DNA of 64,000 nucleotides from contig NZ_JANHJR010000004.1 of NCBI RefSeq assembly GCF_024495425.1, forward strand, positions 62,001 through 126,000. Direction: 5' to 3'. The notes under the pieces are model-generated. The model was not told where the DNA came from. It did no database searches and was given only the letters and a program-made list of their open reading frames with translations. Below are positions 34,228 through 42,916 of this stretch, in pieces (the first letter of the stretch is position 1; each line of letters starts with the position of its first letter). Source of the stretch: Haloarchaeobius litoreus (lineage in GTDB: Archaea; Halobacteriota; Halobacteria; Halobacteriales; Natrialbaceae). A program made the position numbers and the translations under genes.

Positions 34228-35607
34228 ATGGATTCGTCCCCGTATTCGACGACCTCCGAGATCTTTGCGGTCGGCGGCGAGGACTACCTCAAAGAGGGCC
34301 ACACCCCGACGACGCTGCCGGAGAGACGAGAAGAGATCTTGAAGCTTCGGCGCTCATTGAAGCCAGCAGCCCGTGGTGCTGGCGCCGAGAACACGTTTCT
34401 CTCGGGGAAGGCTGGTCAGGGGAAGACGGCGGCCGCAAAGGTGGAGCTGGCGGAACTGGAGGCGTTTGCCGAAGCCCAGAACTTAGCTCTGACAACGGTG
34501 TTCTTCTCCTGTGAGGGAATCTCATCAAGTTACACGCTCGCGTGTGGGCTCTGTGAGGAACTTGGGGGCGAGAACCCCAATGGACATCCGATGCAGAAGG
34601 TGCTCGACCACCTCTGGGACGCGATGAACGCGATCGGTGGGACCATCATCATCGTCCTTGACGAAATCGACAATCTCGGAACGGACGATAAGATTCTCTA
34701 CTCGCTCCCTCGAGCACGTGATAAGGACTACGTCAATGACGACGTCTATCCATCGATTATCGGTATCAGCAACGATCTTCAGTGGCGTGATAACCTCGAC
34801 CCGGCCGCGAAGGACAGCCTCTACGACGACTCGATTTTCTTTGCGCCCTATGATGCGAACGAACTCCGCGACATCCTCTCCCGCCGTGCGAGCAAGGCGT
34901 TCCGTGACACATCGCTCATCTATGAAACACAGGAGGGCGAGGAGTTCGAGATCAGCATCGACCTGGATGATGACGATGGTTCGCTTGCCAAAGCCTTCGA
35001 GGAAATGGACGTCGATCGTACCGATTGTACGCTTCTCCGTATCAATTCGGAAGTCCTGTCCGATGAGGTTATTCCACTCTGTGCCGCGTACGCTGCACAG
35101 GACAAAGGGAGCGCCAGGCAGGCGATTAAGTACCTTCGAAAAGCAGCCGCAATCGCGGAATCCGAGGATGATGGGCGTGTCGACGAGGGACACGTCCGAA
35201 CCGCTCAGGGCGAAGCTGAGCGAGAGCTCATCATCGAGGGGATGGAACAGCTCACGACCCAGGGCCACCTTGCGCTCGCCGCGGTGACAATTCTGGAACT
35301 CGCAGAGCACTCTGAGATTCGGACTCGTGATGTCTATGATGTCTATAGGTCTCTTTCAGACCACATTGACGCCGATCGCCTGGCTCAACGCCGGATGCGT
35401 GACCATCTAATCGAACTCGACATGCTGAGTATCATTCGTGCGCGAAAATCAGCCTCCGGATCTGTCGGCGGCGAGGCCTACACGTTTGAGCTCCGCGTTG
35501 AACCGTCGACGGCCATCGAGGTACTCGAGGCTGTCTCCCGATTCGACGCGGTCGACTTCAATGAACTCGCGAAGAACTGGCTGAACGACCAGCAGACGCT
35601 GAGGTAG
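34228..35607 (+). CDS. orc1: Orc1/Cdc6 replication initiator
   Basis: This AAA+ protein binds origin boxes and opens DNA or loads MCM. Walker A is GKAGQGKT (residues 60-67) and Walker B LDEIDNL (about 142-148). The C-terminal winged-helix domain (residues 360-459) should contact the ORBs. The 459-residue length is normal. The ATG at 34228 lies about 30 bp after the nearest ORB. It is adjacent to array 3, and cognate pairing with those boxes is expected. Confidence 0.92.
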   Translation: MDSSPYSTTSEIFAVGGEDYLKEGHTPTTLPERREEILKLRRSLKPAARGAGAENTFLSGKAGQGKTAAAKVELAELEAFAEAQNLALTTVFFSCEGISSSYTLACGLCEELGGENPNGHPMQKVLDHLWDAMNAIGGTIIIVLDEIDNLGTDDKILYSLPRARDKDYVNDDVYPSIIGISNDLQWRDNLDPAAKDSLYDDSIFFAPYDANELRDILSRRASKAFRDTSLIYETQEGEEFEISIDLDDDDGSLAKAFEEMDVDRTDCTLLRINSEVLSDEVIPLCAAYAAQDKGSARQAIKYLRKAAAIAESEDDGRVDEGHVRTAQGEAERELIIEGMEQLTTQGHLALAAVTILELAEHSEIRTRDVYDVYRSLSDHIDADRLAQRRMRDHLIELDMLSIIRARKSASGSVGGEAYTFELRVEPSTAIEVLEAVSRFDAVDFNELAKNWLNDQQTLR

Positions 35608-36436
35608 CAACGATCGGATCGTCAGTGTACTCACCCCCGGGTGTGTCCGCAATCGACTGAATGCCCACCGAACGGTGCTATTATGGGAATCGACGAGGTC
35701 AAAAATTATGACGGAGACGTGGGGTGGGGATCAGTCTTCTACGACAGGTTGCTAGTGGGTCCATATGAACTCGACCTGGTGTCATAGCTGCGGGTTTCCG
35801 CCGGATCTCCGTTTGGTCCCAGCCGAGTGGGACAACACACTATCAACAACTTGATGATTTCTGTCTCGTAGTACGAGGTGTCGTAGGTCTCGATCTCTTC
35901 GTGGGGTCGAGAACGCGATCTCGTGAAAATTTCTCATCCTCCACGTCACGTACTCGAAATCCTGGTTCAGGTGGACAGCTAAGTCTTGTTCGTGAGTCAG
36001 CTTCAAGCCCGCCACGTTCTGTGCATTCTACGAAATGCCTACTAACGGCTTAAAAACACGATTCCGATCGACAATCTGTCCCGCTGTTATGGTACCACCT
36101 CCCGTTCATCGATTCTGGTTCGAGAATCCTATTCAACACGTCAAGTTTCCGCGTGACATCGAGCCGGTCGAGACAGTCCCCCCAAGACCTACTCGATCAA
36201 AGGCGGGGTTAAGCGCTGTCGGGCTTCGATCCATTGGTATTGGACTAGTCGTCGCCAATTTCTTTTCCGAGATACTTCGTCAGTGCGCCTGCGTCGCTTT
36301 CGCGCTGCGGTACGAACGCCACCAAGTCTTACTAGGCTCCATGTTCGATCCGAATATCGACATGCACCGTGATCGCCATCATGAGCCTTGATGTATTTGC
36401 AGAGTGAAGTCGCTCTGGACTGAATCCTGAGAACGG
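35608..36436. other. gene-free stretch between orc1 and the helicase remnant
   Basis: It holds one ORB-like box (35631-35653, CCCCCGGGTGTGTCCGCAAT). Beyond that, short open frames on both strands show no recognisable family and no consistent acidic bias. It is probably decayed accessory DNA. Confidence 0.5.
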
Positions 36437-36919
36437 GTGCGAGCGGAGTCGTTTCCACCAGAAATCATCGACTGCGTCCTTAACGAGATCCCTGACGGTT
36501 CGCTGATTGAGCCTGACAACGGATCCGACTTCGCCCATATGGGGAGACAAGAGTACACCCTCGCTGGTGGGCTTCACGGTGGCGAACACGGGATGATCAA
36601 AATGGCCCAACTTGAACTTCGGCTAGACAATAGCGACATGGGCGGGCTCTCGACAATCTTGCATCCCGAAATTCGAAGTCCTGTGTGGTTCATCCACGAT
36701 ACGGTCGAAGGCGGCGTCGGGTTCGCGCACAGTATCTACGAGAACTTCGAAGCAGTCGCTCAGCGCACTATGGAGCGGATTGAGGACTGCGACTGTGGCC
36801 GACCTGTCGGTTGTCCAGCGTGCTTGATGAGCAGCCAATGTGGCAATCAGAACGAACCGCTGCATCGGCAGGCTGCTGTCAGTCTCTTACAAGCTGCTTT
36901 GGAGCAAGTGGAAAAGTGA
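36437..36919 (+). pseudogene. C-terminal remnant of a DUF1998 (MrfA-type) helicase
   Basis: The 160-residue frame shows the C-terminal DUF1998 region: LAGGLHGGEHGMIKMAQLEL, then GGLSTILHPEIRSPVWFIHD, GGVGFAHSIYE, and a metal-binding cluster (CDCGRPVGCPACLMSSQCGN). The helicase motor is absent, so it is a leftover. Helicases of this kind occur in defence islands, so it may be a lost accessory gene of the BREX locus. Confidence 0.75.
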
Positions 36920-36936
36920 AGCGGTACTGGGGATTT

Positions 36937-37158
36937 CTATATTGGTGGACGGAGATCGCGCCATCGGACATCAATGGATTCACCGGAATCCAATTCCACC
37001 CGATATAATATTGAGTCGCGGGAATCACCCGATTCTACTCCTGCATCGTCAGACCATAATCGAACTATTTCCCCGTGTTTCGCATGATGGACATGATCTG
37101 GGTCGGTCTCGTCAGGAATGTCAATCCGTACTCGGTCTCCTTCGTGGAACCTACCCAT
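36937..37158 (-). CDS. 73-residue protein at the end of the BREX operon
   Basis: The product MGRFHEGDRVRIDIPDETDP is rich in beta strands and resembles a small SH3/KOW-like barrel (VRLWSDDAG, ILYRVELDSGESIDVRW). It starts 6 bp after the brxL stop, in the same direction, so it is probably cotranscribed. A BREX role is not known. It may be a small DNA- or RNA-binding accessory. Confidence 0.6.
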   Translation of the reverse strand: MGRFHEGDRVRIDIPDETDPDHVHHAKHGEIVRLWSDDAGVESGDSRDSILYRVELDSGESIDVRWRDLRPPI

Positions 37159-37164
37159 AATTTC

Positions 37165-39192
37165 TCACTCGAGATCGATTGCTTTACTGGCTGCGTCCAG
37201 TGGGTCTGTGTAGAATACGAGTCCAAGCTGCTCAAGTAGCTCGTCAGGAATCTTCGCTAGATCTTCTTTATTCTTGGCCGGCAGCAACACCGTTTTTGCT
37301 CCGGAGTCGGCCGCCAGCTGCAGTTTATCGATGAGTGAGCTAACCGAAACCAATTCGCCCATCAGGCTCATCGCACCCAATACCACGGTTTGGGAGCGGA
37401 CGGGCCGGTCGAGGATGCCAGAGACAATGCCCACGAGGAGACCGACACTCGTCTCTCCACCTTCATTGGCATCTGATGGATTGAGGACCTGAACGTTGAT
37501 ATTGTACTCATCCAGCGTCTCATCACGGCGGAGTTCCCGCATATTCGCCTGGAGGTAATCGCACGCAGTCTCGAACGACTCTTTCATCTTCTTCCCTGGC
37601 GTCCCCGAGATGTTCGTCTTCCCAGAACCGGGAAGTGTCTGAGTTTCGATTCGGAACGGTGCGTGACGACCTTCGCTTTCGCCGATAGTGTAGACAGTGC
37701 CCGCTTGCTGTGTGCCGGGCGGAATAAGGGCCTCATCAGCCTCTTCGGGTACTGGGACGTAGAGTTCTTCTTTCGTGTCTAAGTCCAAATACGAAAACTC
37801 GACGGCCCGATACTCCATTCCGCCCATTCGCTTCAATTGCTCTTTGACACGACGGCGTCCCTCCATAGCGAATTCGAGATATTCACGGAGCTCTTCTTTC
37901 GTGTAGTCTCCGTGGGGGTGGAGTAATTTGAGTAGGCCAGATACCGTCTTCCGGACTGCTCTCTCGTCTCGTTGGTTCAAGTGGTCTCCGAATGCGAACT
38001 CCTCGTTGACCGCATCCCCATAGGATTCTTTGCGGAGTTCGCGGACGAACTCGGCGAAGTAATCCACGATGAACCCGAACTGATCGCCGAAGAACTCGGA
38101 GCGCATCTTCGGTACTTCCCAACCGGGGAGGTAGTAGTGGAAACGGTCGATGAGGGCGAGGTCCTGCATATCATCCGGGAATGGCTCGAACAGGTGAGAA
38201 CTCTTGAGAACGCCTTCGACATCCAGGTCGATGTTTCCTACATAAACCATCGAGGCCTGGGCTGTGAGCTCCTCAGTTCCGCGTGAGAAGCTCCCAGACT
38301 CCATGTAGTCTTTGAGCATCTGGACTGCTTCGGAGTCGCTGAACTGGAGCCCACCGACCTCGTCGAATGCGACGACATCCCAACGGCCAACGAGTCCGAT
38401 TCGTCCCGTGTTGAGGTTCAGGAAGAGCTTCGCAACGGTGGTTTTTCCACCGGAGATCAGAATCGAGTGAGGGCTGATTTCACGGTACAGATAGCTCTTC
38501 CCCGTTCCGCGGGGACCCAGCTCGACGTAATTGTAGTTGGACTCGACGAGCGGGACACACCGAGTGAGGAAGAGGAGTTTCTCGCGGTCGCTGAACGCCG
38601 TGGGATCATACCCGACGCTCTGGAGGAGGAGATCCATCCACTCGTCGCGCGTGAATTCTCGACGACGATCCTTCAACTGGTCGAGGTCGAGGTTCGACAC
38701 CTGGATCGGTTTGAACGACTCGATGCCGAACAGGCTCTTGGGGCTGTTCGCGTTGTCTGGAAGGTACTCCAGATCGATGATGGCCCAGACACCCCCACCC
38801 AGAAGCTTCGGGTGTTTGCTGACGAGATGTTCGTTGACTTCGACGTCGTTGAGTCCGAGGTTGACGAACGAGCCGATGTAGGCGTCTTGCTGCTCGTCGA
38901 GTCTGACGGTTACTTTGTCGATGACACGGTATCGCCCTCGCTCGCGGACTTCGCTTTTGACGTACTCCGCCTCGTCGGGACGAACGTAGTGCTTCGACAG
39001 AATCTGCTTGACTTTTTCGAGCCCCTCCTCAAGAGATTCCTCATCGTCAGTGGCGCAGTATTGTCCGATGAGATATTCCAAGACATAGGTGGGGACGTTC
39101 ACTCCCGACTTGATATCTTGAACGAGATCCTTCCGGACGACGCGTCCGGGAAAGACGTCGAGAGCTTTCTGATCGACGTCCTCAGTGCTCAT
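37165..39192 (-). CDS. brxL: BREX protein BrxL, Lon-like AAA+ ATPase
   Basis: This 675-residue protein has Walker A GPRGTGKS (226-233), Walker B VVAFDEVGG (near 273-281) and a C-terminal Lon-like protease domain. The Lon catalytic dyad appears kept: S582 in GGETSVGLLVG and K623 in SSLIDKLQLAAD, before KTVLLPAKNKEDLAKIPDEL. In type 1 BREX, BrxL forms ring assemblies on DNA and is needed to block phage. It is the marker gene for type 1-like systems. It lies downstream of pglZ with a 126-bp gap. Confidence 0.92.
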   Translation of the reverse strand: MSTEDVDQKALDVFPGRVVRKDLVQDIKSGVNVPTYVLEYLIGQYCATDDEESLEEGLEKVKQILSKHYVRPDEAEYVKSEVRERGRYRVIDKVTVRLDEQQDAYIGSFVNLGLNDVEVNEHLVSKHPKLLGGGVWAIIDLEYLPDNANSPKSLFGIESFKPIQVSNLDLDQLKDRRREFTRDEWMDLLLQSVGYDPTAFSDREKLLFLTRCVPLVESNYNYVELGPRGTGKSYLYREISPHSILISGGKTTVAKLFLNLNTGRIGLVGRWDVVAFDEVGGLQFSDSEAVQMLKDYMESGSFSRGTEELTAQASMVYVGNIDLDVEGVLKSSHLFEPFPDDMQDLALIDRFHYYLPGWEVPKMRSEFFGDQFGFIVDYFAEFVRELRKESYGDAVNEEFAFGDHLNQRDERAVRKTVSGLLKLLHPHGDYTKEELREYLEFAMEGRRRVKEQLKRMGGMEYRAVEFSYLDLDTKEELYVPVPEEADEALIPPGTQQAGTVYTIGESEGRHAPFRIETQTLPGSGKTNISGTPGKKMKESFETACDYLQANMRELRRDETLDEYNINVQVLNPSDANEGGETSVGLLVGIVSGILDRPVRSQTVVLGAMSLMGELVSVSSLIDKLQLAADSGAKTVLLPAKNKEDLAKIPDELLEQLGLVFYTDPLDAASKAIDLE

Positions 39193-39318
39193 TATATACC
39201 GGAAGTGTAGCCGGGGGCATATTGGTGTCGGTCATGCTAAGTGGAGCACCGATACGAATAACCGAGATCCGCTTCTGGGCCGTTTACCCACGCACAATTG
39301 CTGAGATTCATTTGCTGC

Positions 39319-41745
39319 TTAGACGTCGAATCCCATATCGTCGTCTCCGAAGAGCAGATCAAGCTCCACTATCTTCCGCGTGATCGTTTCTCGGGTGTCA
39401 GTGTCGATGACTTCGAACTGAACCGAACTCTCGCCAGAGATTGCTCCCTGTTTGAGCCGGACACGTTCACTATTGGTTCCCGGCGAGATTTCCATGGTGA
39501 CGGGGTCCGCAACCGGTTCGTCGTCGATGTTGGCACGTATCTCTAGTTTCGGGGCCGGGTCGAACGCCACCTGTCCGCTCTTGGCTTCAATCTCGACAGA
39601 GATTATCGAGTTCGTGATCGGGTCTGGGATAGAGACATCGTAACTGATTGACGCACTTTCTTCGATCTCGCCGGTGGTCACCGTGAGACACGGAACGAGG
39701 AGTTCCTGGAGCGAAATCCCGCCGTGGAAGTACCGCATGTTCCCACCTGGGGCCTTGAAACAGGCCACACTTCGAGGGAAGAGTAATTTGAGTTCGGGGG
39801 CGTTGATACCGAGATCAGACAGGGAATCGGAATCGACCTCGATGAATTCGTCCGTATCGACGAGTGGAGTATCACTGTCGGCGGCCGCGAATCGTCGCTT
39901 GACGACCGGAGCGAGGTCAGGCGCTTCGACTTTGAGGTCCTCGGACAACCGGTCCGTGTAGAGGAACCCGTGGTCGCTCGTGATGACGAACCGAGTGTAC
40001 CCAGCCTGCTTCAGTCGTTGGACTGTCCGTTCGACGTCGTCGACGTGGGAAGCCACTTGGCTGAAGGCCGCGTCGTCGTCGAGGCTCTCGCCGAGTTTGT
40101 CTATCGTTCCGGAGTAGACGACTCGGGGGACAGGGTCGGTCTCCGTCAAGTCCTCTAACGAGATGCTGCTCACCTCGTCCATATCGACCACTTCGAAGCC
40201 CGCGGCGCTGAGTCGTTCGACGCGGTCTGCTTTCCCGGCCATCTTCTCACCGCCGCTGGTCACGACGAGGTCATCATCTTCGAGTGAGAGCCCGAGTTCC
40301 CCGGGCAGGTGTGCGGCCATCCCAACCTCGGTGATCGAGGGCAGGGCCGCGCTGACTGCGTTTAAGTCTTGCTCAAAATCAGTTCGCCGCCCGAGATTCT
40401 GTTTGATTGCTTCCGCGAGTTCGTAGCGAAGCCCGTCACAGATGATGATCGCGGTTCCGTCCTCAAGATCCGCGAACTCATCGTAGAACGAGGTCTGGGG
40501 TGTCCCGAGGGTCGGATCATCACTCAGGATGTCCGCAAGCGGGCGGTTTACCCCCTGGAGGAAGGACATGTAGTGTTGCGTGACCCGCTGTTTGACTGTG
40601 GTTTCGTTCGGATAGGGGAACGTGGCCTTCTGCGTGGCGTTGATGTACTGCCGATAGGCCGCATCGATCTGCCACCACCCGCCGTCACTCGTGTACTTCT
40701 GGGCGAGTTCCGACGAGGAGAGCGTCTTGGCTTCGTCGGTGTCGATGGTTCCGACCCGCTGGAGGGTTTCGATCGCCAGGACTGGCACCGACCAATCGAC
40801 GAGATCCTCGTTGCTCCAGAAGCTGTCCTGGCGCTCAGTGACTGTCTGCTGGAGGTCTACCGCGATATCGGGGAGGTCGGCGTAGGTCTCGTCAGCGAGT
40901 CGTTTCATCACCAGCCGGATGAGACCCATGTCGATACCCTTGAACGCCGTCGCGTCCCAGTGAATCCGGTCGGAGTCTATGACCGCCTTCGCAAGGTCAT
41001 AGTCCTCCGCGATCCGCTGTGCGTAGCGCGTGAACTCGGCAGGAGCGTACTGCTGCCACTCGTCGCAGAACGCCGCAGCAGCGCGGGTGTCGTCAGCCGC
41101 GAGTTCGTCGTACCGGGACGTCGGTGCTCGGCTGGCCACCTCGCCGAAGAGGAGCTGTGTCGCTAGCTCTTTCGGATCGAGTCCTGCGGTGACACCGTAC
41201 TCCTCACGGAGCTGGGCGTCCCAGGCGTCGGCCATTGCGTTGTCCTCGATTGTCTCGCGGTACTCTTCCGGGTTCGAGAGATAGGTACGCACCCACTCGT
41301 CGGTCGCCGGGCCAGCGGTGTCGAAGAGAACGCAGAAGAACGCCAAGCGCTGAACCTCGCGGTTCTGTCCCCAGTCCTCGTACGCTTCAGGAATCTCTTC
41401 GTCGTGCTCGACGAGGAACTGCGTCACGGGCGTGTCGTCGATGTCCTGACCGACGCGGTACTGTCGTCCGAGTGCGTGGATGTCGCGGAACCACTCGGCG
41501 TCATTTCGTGACTCGGGGATGTAGAACAGCCAGTTCTGCTCGTAGTTCGGATCTTCCTCGTGGAGGCGGCGCTTCAGCTCAAAGTAGCTGCCGTCGTAGC
41601 GTGCGAGCGTGACGTCTTCGAGGGCAGCTTCGACCTCGTCGAGGACACCTTTGTACTTCTCCTGGGCGTCGTACCACACCCAGACTCGGTGTCGGTCGAA
41701 TTTCTGCCTGAGTTCTGTGATAATGCTATCCGCGAGATCTCCCAT
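39319..41745 (-). CDS. pglZ: BREX protein PglZ, alkaline-phosphatase-superfamily
   Basis: The protein has 808 residues. The N-terminal half (1-420) is helical. The phosphatase-superfamily core starts near residue 431 (IIICDGLRYELAEA), continues with LPSITEVGMAAHLPG and RFVITSDHGFLYTD (near 586), and ends with a metal ligand region YFHGGISLQELLVP. PglZ is essential for BREX defence, and in most systems for methylation; it may act on the PglX complex. It is preceded by the unknown 353-residue gene, 87 bp away. Confidence 0.93.
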   Translation of the reverse strand: MGDLADSIITELRQKFDRHRVWVWYDAQEKYKGVLDEVEAALEDVTLARYDGSYFELKRRLHEEDPNYEQNWLFYIPESRNDAEWFRDIHALGRQYRVGQDIDDTPVTQFLVEHDEEIPEAYEDWGQNREVQRLAFFCVLFDTAGPATDEWVRTYLSNPEEYRETIEDNAMADAWDAQLREEYGVTAGLDPKELATQLLFGEVASRAPTSRYDELAADDTRAAAAFCDEWQQYAPAEFTRYAQRIAEDYDLAKAVIDSDRIHWDATAFKGIDMGLIRLVMKRLADETYADLPDIAVDLQQTVTERQDSFWSNEDLVDWSVPVLAIETLQRVGTIDTDEAKTLSSSELAQKYTSDGGWWQIDAAYRQYINATQKATFPYPNETTVKQRVTQHYMSFLQGVNRPLADILSDDPTLGTPQTSFYDEFADLEDGTAIIICDGLRYELAEAIKQNLGRRTDFEQDLNAVSAALPSITEVGMAAHLPGELGLSLEDDDLVVTSGGEKMAGKADRVERLSAAGFEVVDMDEVSSISLEDLTETDPVPRVVYSGTIDKLGESLDDDAAFSQVASHVDDVERTVQRLKQAGYTRFVITSDHGFLYTDRLSEDLKVEAPDLAPVVKRRFAAADSDTPLVDTDEFIEVDSDSLSDLGINAPELKLLFPRSVACFKAPGGNMRYFHGGISLQELLVPCLTVTTGEIEESASISYDVSIPDPITNSIISVEIEAKSGQVAFDPAPKLEIRANIDDEPVADPVTMEISPGTNSERVRLKQGAISGESSVQFEVIDTDTRETITRKIVELDLLFGDDDMGFDV

Positions 41746-41832
41746 TGTGTTCCTCTTTTTAGCGGGGATTGATTGTTGTTTCGGGAAATGAAGACGCTTA
41801 TCGACAAGACAGAGGGGTCATCAGGTTGTTCC

Positions 41833-42894
41833 TCAATCCCCTAACGCTTGCTCGTAGACAGCGAATCGTCTGGCCGGGAAGTACGAACTATCCTGGACTC
41901 CTTCCTTCGAACTCTGTTCAAACGCCAGGAATTCCTCTTCAACGGTATCATAGCCGAGGGACTGAATCAATCCGACCTCCGTAATTGCGAGTCCAGTGAA
42001 GGTGATTAGTCGTAGTCCCTCGTCGATAGCAAACCTCAGTCCGCTTCCGTACAGCCGGCTGAACACGCCTCCTCGATGGTAGTTCGCCCAGTGGCGCAAG
42101 TTCAGAAGCATATCAAAGAAAGTAGGACAGGGAGCATCCGGGTCCTCATGAAAAGACTGTCTATAGCGGTACATCTCCGAAAGCGAATCCCGGGCCTTCT
42201 CATTCAGTACTGAGTCGATATCGGAGGATCGGCTATTCCAATCAGGATAGGGGGATGACCAATCGAACCAATGGTCCGAGAAATTCCCCTCTGGGAAGTA
42301 CATGAACGGATACACGTACAGTGAGTCAGTTAGTTCGTCAAGCATTTCCCATCTGTGTTTCTTCCACATACGGACGTGGGTTCCACCTCGCCCATCCGCA
42401 AGGATATCGTCGAACCTCGACCGCATGAGGGCGCTGTATGCTTTGTAGATCGCATAGTAGGCCATTGAAATCCGCCACTCAGCCGTTCGCATCCTGTCCG
42501 CTGCTTCACCCTCTATCGGATCATTGACGGCGAACTCGTCTCGCCAGGCATTCGAAAGGTTCCGGAGCGCTTGCTCGTGGTCGCCACCGTCGGATTCATC
42601 GAAATAGGCTTGCAATTCATCTTCGTTCGCCTTAGCATTCGAGACTACGTGATAGAGGACGTGTCCCTGAACAGTTTGAAGGCACTCGTCACCCCACACA
42701 GGGGTGTTGTGCATCACTCGACGAAACTCCAGCCCCAATCGTGATTCAGGAAAGTCCGGGGGACACTCCCCCTCGACCCCTTCTCCGAACGGTCGGCCAT
42801 ACTCGTAGGTGTCGAAGAAGCTGGTTGATAGCGTCTGAAATAGCTTCCCGACGGGTTTTCCATACTTGTAGAACTCCTTCTCGTCGAAAGCCAT
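41833..42894 (-). CDS. unknown helical protein between pglX and pglZ, possible HEPN fold
   Basis: The 353-residue protein sits inside the BREX operon, 22 bp after pglX. It is almost all helical (AEWRISMAYYAIYKAYSALM) and has a conserved-looking patch LLNLRHWANYHRGGVFSRLY. RHWANYH fits a HEPN RNase motif (RX4-6H), but that pattern is short and can arise by chance. It is not a standard BREX component. It could be a lineage-specific accessory, a sensor, or an abortive-infection effector. Confidence 0.6.
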   Translation of the reverse strand: MAFDEKEFYKYGKPVGKLFQTLSTSFFDTYEYGRPFGEGVEGECPPDFPESRLGLEFRRVMHNTPVWGDECLQTVQGHVLYHVVSNAKANEDELQAYFDESDGGDHEQALRNLSNAWRDEFAVNDPIEGEAADRMRTAEWRISMAYYAIYKAYSALMRSRFDDILADGRGGTHVRMWKKHRWEMLDELTDSLYVYPFMYFPEGNFSDHWFDWSSPYPDWNSRSSDIDSVLNEKARDSLSEMYRYRQSFHEDPDAPCPTFFDMLLNLRHWANYHRGGVFSRLYGSGLRFAIDEGLRLITFTGLAITEVGLIQSLGYDTVEEEFLAFEQSSKEGVQDSSYFPARRFAVYEQALGD

Positions 42895-42916
42895 GGTAGT
42901 GAATTTTGAGAAGGTC

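Noticed and set aside
35782-36391. Two open frames between orc1 and the helicase remnant
   Set aside because: No acidic bias, no family pattern and conflicting frames on both strands.
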